DNA of 64,000 nucleotides, taken from NCBI GenBank assembly GCA_019671135.1, contig JAHRHY010000029.1, positions 213,858 to 277,857 of the forward strand, read 5' to 3'. The position numbers and the translations under genes were made by a program. This document shows positions 54,019-63,275 of this stretch, piece by piece (the first letter of the stretch is position 1; every line of letters starts with the position of its first letter). The DNA is from Linnemannia hyalina (lineage: Eukaryota > Mortierellomycota > Mortierellomycetes > Mortierellales > Mortierellaceae). The notes under the pieces are model-generated. The model was not told the origin of the DNA. It ran no database searches and saw only the letters and a program-made list of their open reading frames with translations.

Positions 54019-55299
54019 TTATAGACTGGTATTATCGTCTTCGTGGTTTGACATTTCCTCGTCATCATCCTTATTTGACGTTTGTTCATCATCATCATCT
54101 GAAGCAACATCTATTCCTACAAATTTCTCTTGCATTCTTTGTAACTCAAGACCGTTTTCCAGTTTGTTTTGTACTGTAATGGTTTGTGTTAACTCTGGGA
54201 CAAGTTGCCTTTCTCGTGGATAATCTACTCCTTCTTCCATCCATCCACGATGATGTGGCTGCTCTTCGATGTCCACTGCTTTAACAAAGTTGCGAATATT
54301 TAGCAACAAAAGACAAAGGCGGAATGTAAGATTAAACTCCTTTTTGGATCCAACTCTTACAATCTCCTTGTTATTAAACTTGGCGAATGTTTTCATGAGA
54401 TCACCAAAGACAGCCTCTGACGTAGATCGAAATCCACCAAACATAGCATTAAAGTTGGATTCCTCTTCGTGGAGTTGCTGTAGTCGTTTCTTACGAATGG
54501 GAAAACAGAAGTTACGCTCGTCCAACTTTTCTTTTTCCACAATATCGCCAATGTATTGTGTATATCCTCCATCGAGAGCAATACAGTCCATGTTGTTGAT
54601 CTTCTTACCAATGCCCATCTCTTGTAACATTTTCCCATCGTTGTTATCACGACATGACGCTGATTTGGATACAAAGAGAACCATTCCATTGGCATCGATG
54701 GCCACTTGCGTTCTCAAACCCGATTTCTTTAGCTTATAAGAATACATTGCTGCTTTATCTTCCCCATATGTTGCTCGAGAGTCATGACCATCCAAGTAGA
54801 GAGTTACATGCTTGAACATTGGGGGATTTTTCCAATTGGCTGTTCGAATACGAATTTCCAGCGAAGAGAACATAGATGCAAAACAGCGTGTAATCTCCTT
54901 CTCAAATAATGCACGTTCCACCTTGACGAATGTGCTGTATATCAAATGGAATGTGGACTTTGGCATATACTGTGCCATGGAATCCATAGTCTCTCCAGCG
55001 ACGAAAAAGTACAGAAATGCAATTCCTTTCTCAAGTGCGTTATATGGACCAGGGAAATAGTGTTTACTCCAGATGGTAGATAGAAAGAAAAACACTGGTA
55101 TGGCTCCAAGTCTCTTCATCAACACCTTTTTCATATCCTGTATTCTTGCAATTGGTTTCAACTCTGAACGATGAAATGTCATGACCTTTGGGCACATTGG
55201 CCACGGTTCATCAAGAAATCCCCATTCGTTCTCCAACAGATTATCAAGCAGCCGTGCAAGTTTCTTTGGCGTAGGGTTTACGACGGTATCAGTCTCCAT
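54019..55299 (-). CDS. Harbinger-like DDE transposase
   Basis: 426 residues from ATG 55299. A TTTTTGCAG acceptor lies just upstream, so a short leader exon is possible. The catalytic triad is visible: Asp170 in VTLYLDGHDSR, Asp243 in CIALDGGYTQYI, and Glu295 in FRSTSEAVFGDLMKTFAKF. The spacing and flanking words (D-GGY; N-F...R-S-E-FG-K-F) are those of DDE_Tnp_4/PIF-Harbinger enzymes, which cut and paste DNA with three-base target duplications, in line with the ATA here. The acidic tail (DDDDEQTSNKDDDEEMSNHE) is unusual. The frame is intact, so this copy may be active. It converges on the Rep-like gene. Confidence 0.8.
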   Translation of the reverse strand: METDTVVNPTPKKLARLLDNLLENEWGFLDEPWPMCPKVMTFHRSELKPIARIQDMKKVLMKRLGAIPVFFFLSTIWSKHYFPGPYNALEKGIAFLYFFVAGETMDSMAQYMPKSTFHLIYSTFVKVERALFEKEITRCFASMFSSLEIRIRTANWKNPPMFKHVTLYLDGHDSRATYGEDKAAMYSYKLKKSGLRTQVAIDANGMVLFVSKSASCRDNNDGKMLQEMGIGKKINNMDCIALDGGYTQYIGDIVEKEKLDERNFCFPIRKKRLQQLHEEESNFNAMFGGFRSTSEAVFGDLMKTFAKFNNKEIVRVGSKKEFNLTFRLCLLLLNIRNFVKAVDIEEQPHHRGWMEEGVDYPRERQLVPELTQTITVQNKLENGLELQRMQEKFVGIDVASDDDDEQTSNKDDDEEMSNHEDDNTSL

Positions 55300-55384
55300 A
55301 ATGTCGTTTTCTGCAAAAATAGGGAGTATACACACGTAATTATGTCAATTATTCCCTAGAATTCCCCAGATATGTCATATTAAG

Positions 55385-55703
55385 AAATGGTGGGCATAGC
55401 TTAACAAAAGACGAGAAAATAGGTGTACTCCCTCGCCCAAAAAAAAGCGCTCCAACCTTTTTGTCCTGCCCGATTACCGATATGTAAAATATGTTTATGT
55501 TGATACTCTCTCCTTACGTTTTGCTCTTGTAATACTGCTAGATAACTATGTCCATTTGGATTCTTTTGCTTTTGTATATGTACTCTTTATAGATGTATTT
55601 GTTATCTTTTTAAAAACTCCTTCCATAATTGTCTGTACAAATTCTTGCAACCTCCATTGGTATTCCATAACATATTCATCTATTTCGACCCAAGACGATT
55701 CCC
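55385..55703 (-). repeat. Right terminal inverted repeat of copy A, inner occurrence (319 bp)
   Basis: Inverted match to 50878-51196 and ends GATTCCC. It is followed by 134 bases of unrelated sequence before a second occurrence. Confidence 0.85.
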
Positions 55704-55837
55704 ATTTAGATGTGTATTTTGTTTTACAGATTGGCTTTGATATCCGCGACAAATATATTCCCCACGTTGACCTATTATGTATCTCTTATTTTATAATCTA
55801 CTCTTGATCTACTTTAATATTCCAATGCGTGGGTTGG

Positions 55838-56116
55838 GTACTCCCTCGCCCAAAAAAAAGCGCTCCAACCTTTTTGTCCTGCCCGATTACCGATATGTAA
55901 AATATGTTTATGTTGATACTCTCTCCTTACGTTTTGCTCTTGTAATACTGCTAGATAACTATGTCCATTTGGATTCTTTTGCTTTTGTATATGTACTCTT
56001 TATAGATGTATTTGTTATCTTTTTAAAAACTCCTTCCATAATTGTCTGTACAAATTCTTGCAACCTCCATTGGTATTCCATAACATATTCATCTATTTCG
56101 ACCCAAGACGATTCCC
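55838..56116 (-). repeat. Right terminal inverted repeat, outer partial occurrence (279 bp)
   Basis: A second copy of the outer 279 bases of the terminal repeat, in the same orientation as the inner one. The flanking ATA shows that this outer one was the end used for insertion. Confidence 0.8.
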
Positions 56117-56211
56117 ATACAGCATGATGATAATGGTACCAGCTTAGTTGACAGTACATGAATTCCCTGGGAATAATTCCCATAATACTACTTATGGAAG
56201 GTATATACAGT
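56117..56211 (+). mobile_element. Outer transposon (copy 0), second segment
   Basis: Continues copy 0 after the inserted copy A (ATACAGCATGATGATAATGG...) up to the retrotransposon insertion at 56212. Confidence 0.75.
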
Positions 56212-56418
56212 TGCAACAGGCGAAGACTGGGACAGAGAAGTATAGAACGGGGACGAGAGTTGAAGCAGTGATGATTGATGTTATTACTATGGTACAACTA
56301 AATATATATACAAAGTCGCCAACTAGGTTTCTAGGTGTAGTGTCATAGTGAGTCAGAGATGATAGAGAGTGACAAGGAATGACTAACTAGAGAGCAATGA
56401 TAAACCTAATATGTTGCA
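56212..56418 (-). repeat. 3' LTR
   Basis: 207 bases, identical to 61564-61770, with internal TATATATA usable as a promoter core. Confidence 0.95.
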
Positions 56419-56443
56419 CCTTCCCCTCTTAAAAAAAAATCCG

Positions 56444-59400
56444 CTAAGTCCTAAGGCCATGGTCGCGCTTGTACTTGTTGAGGATGTCCTTACAGTGTGC
56501 CAGTTCACTCTCTGGTTCCCATGTCCAGTCCTCGCGCGGGTATCCTTGCCATTGTAGAAGGTACTCCATGTTGTTGTTAACCTTCCTATGATCTGCAATG
56601 GCCTCGACCTCATACTCTTCCTCGTCTTCAACGATAACCGGTGGTGGCCGTGCTGGTGTTCTTGGTCCTAGCGTCGCAGGTGATGGTTGGTAGCGTCGGA
56701 ATCGGTCGACGTGGAAGACGGGGTGAATCTTCATGGACGGTGGAAGATCAAGGCGGAAGGAGACCGGGGACAGCTGTTCAACAATGGTGTGGGGGCCGGC
56801 AAAGCGAGCCAAGAGTTTCTGCGACGTGCGGGTGCGGTCCGAGGGTAAGGTGATATTCTCAAGGTTAAGGAGAACGTGGTCACCAACCTTGAAATCATGC
56901 TCTCGCCGATGGATGTCGGCGTTGGCTGCTTGACGTTCTTGGGCGGCAGCAAGGGACTCCTTAGCGAGGGTGAGGGCTTCGCTTCGAGATTGCACGAACT
57001 CGTTAACCGATGGGTTGGGGCCGGGAGTAGGGGTCAACAATGACATGGGCATGTTGGGATGGGCTCCGGAGTTCAAGAAGAACGGGGAGACTCCAGTGGA
57101 GGCATTGGTGGCGTTGTTCGTGGCAAATTCGGCGGCGGAAAGTAAGAGGTCCCAGTTAGACTGCCGTTGGTCGACAAAGTTACGGAGCATGGTGATAAGG
57201 GTGCGGTTGGCACGCTCGGTCTGGCCATCGGTCTGAGGGTGGAAGGCAGTCGACATGGCAAGGTGGACGTCCATCAGACGGCTCAATTCTTTCCAAAAGC
57301 GGCTCGTGAACTTGGTATCGCGGTCGGAGACAATGGTGGTTGGCATGCCGTGCAAGCGGAAAACATGGTCGAAAAAAATGCGTGCAACTTGCGAGGCGGA
57401 GTCGGTGGTGTGGCAGGGGGCAAAGTGCACTTGCTTTGTGAGTTTGTCAACAAAGACCGTAATGGAGTCAAAGCCGCGTGGGGTCTTGGGTAGGGGGCCG
57501 ACAAAGTCCATTGTCACCGTTTGCCAGGGTCGATCGGGAATGGGTAGGGGCTGGAGGAGGCCAGCAGGTGGTTGGTTGCTGGGCTTAGTCCTTTGGCACG
57601 ACTCACAGGTCTGCACATACAGCCGGGTGTCCTTCGCCATAGATGGCCAGAAGAACCGCGAGTGGAGATGACCGTACGTCTTCTCGAAACCGAAGTGACC
57701 AGCTATAGCGGAGTCGTGTGCATCGTGAAGAAGAGAAAGCCGAAGGTCAGAGTTCGAGGGGATACAAACAAGTAAAAGATCATTACGTTGAATGCAAAGA
57801 ACACCATCAACAAGAGAGTAATTAGACGGTGGACTTCCCTGGAGGCAGCTTTCATAGATCGGTTTGAGGCGGTGATCCTCTTTGTAACCATCCATCAGGC
57901 GCTGCCGGAGCCTGGGGTCGAGCTGTACTGAGAGTGTGTTAATCTCTCTATGGTCCGGTCGGCGAGACAGGGCATCTGGGACAATGTTGTCGGCTCCTTT
58001 CTTGTACTTGAAGGTGAAGTTGTATTCCTGCAACAGTTCCATCCAGCGGGCCTGACGGCGGGTGAGTTTGGGTTGAGTGGGGAAGTGTTGGAGGGTGGCA
58101 TGGTCGGTGTATACGATGAAGTGGGATCCGTCCAGATAGTAGCGCCATGTCTTCAATGCATGTACAACAGCCAACAGTTCCTGTTCGTGTGTTGGGTAGT
58201 TGCGTTCGGCAGAGTTCAGCTTGCGGGAGGTGAAGGCGACGGGGCGCGACTCGCCATGCTCATCGGTCTGAAAGAGAACGGCACCGAGAGCAAAGCCGGA
58301 GGCATCGGTTTCGACGGTTGTTAGAAGGTCGGGGTCGAAGATACGTAGAACAGGTGCTTTACTGATGGCCTCCTTCAGAGTCGTAAACGCTACTTCCTGC
58401 TCCTGAGACCAAGAGAAAGGAACGCCTTCACCTAAGAGAGCGGTCAACGGTAGGGCGATCGAGGCAAAGTTAGCGATGTACTGATGATAGAACTGTGCAA
58501 GACCAACAAACTGCTGAACATCTTTCTGCTTCTGGGGACGGGGCCATTCACGGATGGCACGAACGAGACCGCCGCTCGTATGGATACCGTCCTTGGAGAT
58601 GACGTGGCCGAGGAACTCGGTCTCTTTCTGCATAAAGGAGCACTTGCTCAACTTGGCGTAGAGACCGTACTTGCGGAGGAGCGTGAGGACGGATCGGAGA
58701 TGTTGTAGATGTTCGGCCTCGGTGCGCGAGTAGATAAGAATGTCGTCGAGGTAAACAACAACCCACTTGTCGAGAACAGGGTCTAATACTCGTAGCATCA
58801 TATTGGAGAAGGACGCCGGTGCATTCGTTAACCCGAAAGGGACCACATTAAATTCGAAATGGCCGTAGCGGCAACGGAAGGCTGTCTTGTGTGTGTCCTC
58901 TTCTGCTATACGTTGCTGATGGTAACCGGAGAGGAGGTCAAGTTTGGTAAAGTAGCGTGCCCCGCGGAAACGGTCGATAAGTTCATCAATGCGGGGAAGG
59001 GGGTGTCTGTTCTTTTTTGTAATCCGGTTTAACCCTCTGTAATCAACACACATACGCAAGGAACCATCCTTCTTTTTCACAAACAATACAGGGGCACCAT
59101 AAGGGGAGGTAGAGGGTTTGATAAAGCCTTTGCCAAGTAGGTCGTCGAGTTGCTTCCTTAGTTCATCCAATTCAGCAATCGAGAGACGTATAACAGGGCG
59201 AAAGGGGGGATCAGCGCTCGGATCAGTTTCGATCTTCATTGCATCGCCTCTGTCAGGGGGAAGGCCAGAGGGGAGGGAGGAAGGGAAAACGTCGGGGAAC
59301 TCGTTGTGGACGATGTTGTGAATGTCGGGTGAGAGTGGAGGGGAGGTCGGTTTGTTGTCATTACTGTTGTTGTCGTTGGTCTTTTTAGCGATGTTGACGA

Positions 59401-60352
59401 GGGCGAGGTAGACAGCGTTTCCAGGTTGGGTAGCAAGGGAGTGAAAGTGAAGGTGAGAGAGGAGTTTCCCTTGTGTGCGAGCGGAGATGGAGTTGGCGTT
59501 GGCACCACGACAGCGCCAGAGAACAGTGTGTCCATTGTGGGTGAAGTGAAGGTCGTTGTTTCGCCAGTTGATGAAAGGGTTGATGGTCGTTAGCCAGGGT
59601 TTTCCAAGGATGAGGTCGTAGTTGGAGAGGGGGTAAATGAGTGCTTCCAGTTTGTCGGAGTAGTGGTCGCGGTCGATGGTAAAGGTGGAGGTGGATGATG
59701 AAATGGAAGAGGAACCGTTTGGAAGGATGATGGGGATGGAGGGGCCAGGAGTGCGAGTGAGGGAGTGTTGTTTGCAAAAAGAAGAACTGATGACGTTCCC
59801 TTCCGCACCGCAATCGATTAAAATACGCGCAGGGGCACCAGCCACATTACCAATAAACGACAAGAGTGTACGGGAGGCTTTCTCAGCCGTGAAAGCGTGC
59901 AGACGGACGGATTTGTGTCGCAAGCGTTTGGTCCTGCGCTTGGACATGGGTTGGTCTAAAGCAGCAGGAGAGGAGAGTGGGTCCAGGTCCACTTCTTCTG
60001 ATGGGCTAAGACCAACAGGCGAGGTATCAGATACGTCGTCGGTGAGTTGTAACTCATCGTCAAAGGGTACCGTGGTGGAGTGAGTGTTGGGGGCAGTGGT
60101 GGTCGAGTCGATGGCAATTGAGGAGGGAGTACGAGGCGAGGCAGGGATGGATGAGGGAAAAAGGGAGAGTGGAGGAGGAGAGAAGGAGAGTTTGTGTAGG
60201 CTACGAGGTGCGGATGTGGTAGTGCGAATAATGGATACAGAGGGGGGAGTGTTTTTGATAGCAGAATTTTTATTCTTGGAACTGTAACTTAACTCTGGTA
60301 AGGAAACACTCCCTTTGTCCAGAGGAGAAAGGGAGGGAACGTCGACGATCAA
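56444..60352 (-). CDS. pol: Pol polyprotein (protease, RT, RNase H, integrase, chromodomain)
   Basis: The open frame of 1,302 codons has no ATG at its start, so it is probably made by -1 frameshifting from gag. Order: a Ser/Thr-rich start; aspartic protease with ILIDCGAEGNVIS (about residue 180, DCG in place of the common DTG/DSG); reverse transcriptase with VPFGLTNAPASF and YLDD; RNase H with TVETDASGFALGAVLF; integrase with the zinc-binding HHCC region (HDSAIAGHFG...CESCQRTK) and catalytic residues in VTMDFVGPLP, IVSDRDTKF and QTDGQTERANRTL; and a C-terminal chromodomain (YLLQWQGYPREDWTWEPESE). The chromodomain places it among chromoviruses and probably directs insertion to heterochromatin-type sites. 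No damage was found. Confidence 0.95.
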   Translation of the reverse strand: MIVDVPSLSPLDKGSVSLPELSYSSKNKNSAIKNTPPSVSIIRTTTSAPRSLHKLSFSPPPLSLFPSSIPASPRTPSSIAIDSTTTAPNTHSTTVPFDDELQLTDDVSDTSPVGLSPSEEVDLDPLSSPAALDQPMSKRRTKRLRHKSVRLHAFTAEKASRTLLSFIGNVAGAPARILIDCGAEGNVISSSFCKQHSLTRTPGPSIPIILPNGSSSISSSTSTFTIDRDHYSDKLEALIYPLSNYDLILGKPWLTTINPFINWRNNDLHFTHNGHTVLWRCRGANANSISARTQGKLLSHLHFHSLATQPGNAVYLALVNIAKKTNDNNSNDNKPTSPPLSPDIHNIVHNEFPDVFPSSLPSGLPPDRGDAMKIETDPSADPPFRPVIRLSIAELDELRKQLDDLLGKGFIKPSTSPYGAPVLFVKKKDGSLRMCVDYRGLNRITKKNRHPLPRIDELIDRFRGARYFTKLDLLSGYHQQRIAEEDTHKTAFRCRYGHFEFNVVPFGLTNAPASFSNMMLRVLDPVLDKWVVVYLDDILIYSRTEAEHLQHLRSVLTLLRKYGLYAKLSKCSFMQKETEFLGHVISKDGIHTSGGLVRAIREWPRPQKQKDVQQFVGLAQFYHQYIANFASIALPLTALLGEGVPFSWSQEQEVAFTTLKEAISKAPVLRIFDPDLLTTVETDASGFALGAVLFQTDEHGESRPVAFTSRKLNSAERNYPTHEQELLAVVHALKTWRYYLDGSHFIVYTDHATLQHFPTQPKLTRRQARWMELLQEYNFTFKYKKGADNIVPDALSRRPDHREINTLSVQLDPRLRQRLMDGYKEDHRLKPIYESCLQGSPPSNYSLVDGVLCIQRNDLLLVCIPSNSDLRLSLLHDAHDSAIAGHFGFEKTYGHLHSRFFWPSMAKDTRLYVQTCESCQRTKPSNQPPAGLLQPLPIPDRPWQTVTMDFVGPLPKTPRGFDSITVFVDKLTKQVHFAPCHTTDSASQVARIFFDHVFRLHGMPTTIVSDRDTKFTSRFWKELSRLMDVHLAMSTAFHPQTDGQTERANRTLITMLRNFVDQRQSNWDLLLSAAEFATNNATNASTGVSPFFLNSGAHPNMPMSLLTPTPGPNPSVNEFVQSRSEALTLAKESLAAAQERQAANADIHRREHDFKVGDHVLLNLENITLPSDRTRTSQKLLARFAGPHTIVEQLSPVSFRLDLPPSMKIHPVFHVDRFRRYQPSPATLGPRTPARPPPVIVEDEEEYEVEAIADHRKVNNNMEYLLQWQGYPREDWTWEPESELAHCKDILNKYKRDHGLRT

Positions 60353-60360
60353 GTCCTGGA

Positions 60361-61359
60361 CTAAGCCTGATCGTCGGAGGCTTTTCCCGACTCGGGGGAA
60401 TCACCCACGGCTACTTGATAAACCCATCGTCCTTGGCGGTTGTTGTTGTTGCCACGGTTGGTATTGTTGTTGTCGCCGTAGATGGGGCACTCCTTTGCAT
60501 AATGTCCAGGTTGGCGACAGCGACGGCAAGCATTGTTGTTTTTACACCATTCGCGTTCCTGAGGGGTCAGGGAAGGGGGATTACCGTTGTTGTTGTTTCG
60601 GGGGCCGTTGTTGTTATTGTTGTTGCGGTTGTAGTTATTGTTATGACCCATGTTTCTCTCTAGGCGATTAAATCGTTGGGTGATATTGTTGAGGGCGATC
60701 TGGATGTTGTCGATTTCCATGGGGGTGGCTTGAGAGAGAGCGGAGGAAGAGGTGAAGGAAGAAATGATGGGGGCGGAGGCGATGGCGAGCGAGTTGGTCT
60801 TGGGGCCGGTGTCGGGTTTGAAGGAGTAAATGCGGTCCATCTCTTGGGCGTATTGAAAGATCTGAATGAGGGTGATATTGGGGTTTTGAATAATGTGTCC
60901 TTCGATCATCTGTTGAAGAACCAAGGGGCAGTTGTCGATAAAGGATGTTTGGGCGAACTCGTTGACCGTGGTCTTGGCAGCGTCGGTGGAGGCATAACCA
61001 AGAAGGGCGCCCAAAAGTTCCTTGAATGTAGATAAGTAGGTCGAAAAGTTGGTGGTCATGCGAAGATTGGTGAGGTGTCGTCGACAGGAGCCCGCAAAGT
61101 TGTTGGGAATGTACTCTAGCTTAAAAGCAGGAGTAAACTCGGTCTCGAAGTTGCAAGTATCAGGGAGCCCACATCCATCAAACCATCGGGCAGGGCCAGG
61201 CGTGCCCAAGTACGAGAGAGCGTGGGGTGTTCGTTCAGTCTCACTTATCTTAGCAAGGTTGAAGTAGCGGTTAACCGCAACGAGCCAGGCCAAGGCAGAG
61301 AAACCGTCGCGGGCGCCTGTAAAGACAGGAGGGGGGTTAAGGCGGGCAGGGGTAACCAT
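60361..61359 (-). CDS. gag: Gag protein
   Basis: From ATG 61359 (MVTPARLNPPPVFTGARDGF) to TAG at 60361-60363, 332 residues. It contains a retrotransposon gag region (FNLAKISETERTPHALSYLG and following helices), an Asn-rich stretch (NNNYNRNNNNNNG), and a CCHC zinc knuckle (CRRCRQPGHYAKEC) that binds RNA. An open frame continues upstream of this ATG into the leader without another ATG. The C-terminal end overlaps the pol frame. Confidence 0.93.
   Translation of the reverse strand: MVTPARLNPPPVFTGARDGFSALAWLVAVNRYFNLAKISETERTPHALSYLGTPGPARWFDGCGLPDTCNFETEFTPAFKLEYIPNNFAGSCRRHLTNLRMTTNFSTYLSTFKELLGALLGYASTDAAKTTVNEFAQTSFIDNCPLVLQQMIEGHIIQNPNITLIQIFQYAQEMDRIYSFKPDTGPKTNSLAIASAPIISSFTSSSALSQATPMEIDNIQIALNNITQRFNRLERNMGHNNNYNRNNNNNNGPRNNNNGNPPSLTPQEREWCKNNNACRRCRQPGHYAKECPIYGDNNNTNRGNNNNRQGRWVYQVAVGDSPESGKASDDQA
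60382..60388 (-). promoter_or_regulatory. Candidate -1 frameshift slippery site (G GGA AAA)
   Basis: GGGAAAA lies in gag phase G-GGA-AAA seven codons before the gag stop. The -1 frame is open from here through the gag stop into pol. This gives a direct way to make Gag-Pol. No stem-loop was worked out downstream. Confidence 0.6.
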
Positions 61360-61563
61360 GACTGGTAGTGCAGAGAGAAGTGCGGAGAGGTCAAAAATGT
61401 CCAGAGTGTAAGAGGGTACGAAGGAAAATAGGGGCAGGGAATGAAATTCAGGGCTGGTGTGCAGAGAGAGCTGGGACGAGGGAAAATTAAAGTAAAACGC
61501 GGGCAGTGAAAACGAGGAGGGAAAAATCAAGAGGTCAGTGGAACGAGGGAACCTTTGCTACCA

Positions 61564-61770
61564 TGCAACAGGCGAAGACTGGGACAGAGAAGTATAGAAC
61601 GGGGACGAGAGTTGAAGCAGTGATGATTGATGTTATTACTATGGTACAACTAAATATATATACAAAGTCGCCAACTAGGTTTCTAGGTGTAGTGTCATAG
61701 TGAGTCAGAGATGATAGAGAGTGACAAGGAATGACTAACTAGAGAGCAATGATAAACCTAATATGTTGCA
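61564..61770 (-). repeat. 5' LTR
   Basis: 207 bases, identical to the other LTR, next to the tRNA primer site. Confidence 0.95.
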
Positions 61771-61795
61771 ACAGTATATTGCACATTTTAAAAGT

Positions 61796-62188
61796 TTATT
61801 CCGATAGCTCAACAACATTGGCTGTATCTAATTCTTCCTCTTGATTTACCATGAGACCACTGGCAAATCCTTTGATCAAGGCATTTATTATATAAATCTC
61901 CTTCTTCTGCTGGGAAATAATTTGGTTCATCTTATCCATTCCTTTCTCTAATTTTCTGACACGTTTCTTTAACTTCTTATTCTCATACTGTAAATCATCA
62001 TCGGATTGTTGCACATCCTCATCTTTCTTACATCTCCCAGATTTCACATGCTTTCCACCATTCTTTTTTGCCTGATAGCTCTCCTTGGAAGACTTTATCT
62101 TGCATTCCTTACATGTATTTCTGGAATCATCATAGAAATCATATGAAGGCTTCTTTTGGTCACATCTGTTGCAAATCCTTTTTGGCAT
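61796..62188 (-). CDS. Zinc-ribbon coiled-coil protein (copy 0)
   Basis: 130 residues, differing from the copy A protein by only a few residues (for example Asp for Asn after the second Cys, and Gly for Glu in the coiled coil). Both CX2C pairs and the heptads are kept. Intact, although its element is interrupted elsewhere. Confidence 0.7.
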   Translation of the reverse strand: MPKRICNRCDQKKPSYDFYDDSRNTCKECKIKSSKESYQAKKNGGKHVKSGRCKKDEDVQQSDDDLQYENKKLKKRVRKLEKGMDKMNQIISQQKKEIYIINALIKGFASGLMVNQEEELDTANVVELSE

Positions 62189-62384
62189 ATTAGGCGGAAT
62201 GGTGATCTCTTGATACTTGATATACCACGTTTTTTCCCGGGAATATTTCTCTCAATGTTTGTGTTTGAGGGTATACACAACCATATCTAATATAAATGTC
62301 AAGTTGTTTCTATTTAAGGGAGTAATTGACAAATAAGTATATAGGGGAATGAGCATCTGGACGTCTTATCGCCGCAAATATATC

Positions 62385-62657
62385 ATGCCCAAGCCTACAC
62401 GTTTAACCAAAGCACGCCAGCAGGAAGTTGTTGCAGATTTTATTTATGAGAAGAATCTGGAATTGTGTATGTTTGTCTATTTGGATGAATTTTTAGATTA
62501 TCATCGTAACCTCTTTCCACAAGATGCCACTATATTTGGCACTAACGGTATAAAAAAGTTATTAGAGGCGTCTTATCAACTCCTACGTGACAAAATACGT
62601 GCAGATGGATTACTTACCGAGAAAGACGCTGGTGAATATATGCTTAGAAAAAAATGA
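62385..62657 (+). CDS. 90-residue helical protein (copy 0)
   Basis: MPKPTRLTKARQQEVVADFI opens a frame of the same length as in copy A with about 17 replacements, mostly conservative. An upstream ATG at 62349 would add 12 residues that copy A lacks. Confidence 0.65.
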   Translation: MPKPTRLTKARQQEVVADFIYEKNLELCMFVYLDEFLDYHRNLFPQDATIFGTNGIKKLLEASYQLLRDKIRADGLLTEKDAGEYMLRKK

Positions 62658-62702
62658 CAACCTAAATTATAGACTTTTTAAAACCTAAGTATACCTTTTA
62701 TT

Positions 62703-63275
62703 ATGTCGCCAACAAAAGAATCTCTGATAAACAAAGCCATCAACGAAGTTTCCCATTTGCTGTCAAATGTGGGTAATCTACAGTCAGCACCATTTGGCAG
62801 TGTGGAGAGAAAAGGATTCACCAAATTCTCCAAACTCTTTTGCGATTCCATCATCTTTTGGGGTATATATAACTTTGCTGACGATACCACTAAAGGTACA
62901 GCAATTGGAAAGTACATTGCTGAACTGCGCGATGCATTTAACCACACCGATTTAAATGTGGAATCTGTAAAGTTGGTCGATGCTAGGCAGGTTAAAATGG
63001 ATGATAACTATTTTTCTCCGCGCATGGTCAAACGCCATAGAAAGTTGTTTGTTGGAAAAGAATACCAACAGGGATTTATTGCCATCAAGGTTTCTTTAGA
63101 TTTTTCCCGTGCAAAGATTGTTGTGCCAATTTTGGCGAACATGTTGTCTAGCTTGAACGAGAGCGGCATTGCTTTACATGACATAGACTTTGCCTATGAT
63201 TGTACGCGTATTACCACACGACTGCACGTGGAGAGATTGCTAAAACAAACGAAAACTATAAAAATTGTCGATGAT
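62703..63275 (+). pseudogene. Rep-like gene of copy 0, truncated by copy C
   Basis: First 191 codons (MSPTKESLINKAINEVSHLL to IVDD), about 83 percent identical in protein to copy A and including ALHDIDFAYDC. The left end of copy C (GGGAAATG) replaces the rest, so the Tyr and R-x-E region is lost. Confidence 0.8.

Larger units (their letters stand above)
50878..56116. mobile_element. Full-length Harbinger-like DNA transposon with candidate Rep gene (copy A)
   Basis: 5,239 bases bounded by GGGAATCG and its complement, with ATA on both outer sides (50875-50877 and 56117-56119). Removing the element and one ATA restores the sequence found uninterrupted at 51240-51290 and 63640-63690 with one mismatch, which proves the boundaries. 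The contents are four genes: zinc-ribbon protein (minus), 90-residue protein (plus), Rep-like protein (plus) and DDE transposase (minus). The first two diverge from a shared 195-base promoter region, and the last two converge with 35 bases between them. A three-base target duplication plus a DDE_Tnp_4-like transposase points to the PIF/Harbinger group. The right end carries the inverted repeat twice. Confidence 0.85.
56212..61770 (-). mobile_element. Intact Ty3/Gypsy chromovirus retrotransposon
   Basis: Two 207-base LTRs (56212-56418 and 61564-61770), identical by eye, each TG...CA, flanked by ACAGT (56207-56211 and 61771-61775). On the minus strand a primer site TGGTAGCAAAGG (61552-61563), matching the 3' end of eukaryotic initiator Met-tRNA in 11 of 12 bases, follows the 5' LTR. 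A polypurine tract AAGAGGGGAAGG (56419-56430) precedes the 3' LTR. Gag and pol are both open. Identical LTRs and intact frames indicate a very recent insertion. The target is copy 0 of the DNA transposon. Confidence 0.95.
61771..63275 (+). mobile_element. Outer transposon (copy 0), third segment
   Basis: Resumes with ACAGTATATTGCACATTT, matching copy A from 51354 on, carries the first three genes of the element, and stops inside the Rep-like gene where copy C begins. Confidence 0.85.

Noticed and set aside
54269..54739. 156-residue plus-strand frame
   Set aside because: Antisense shadow of the DDE transposase, which has a clear catalytic triad on the minus strand.
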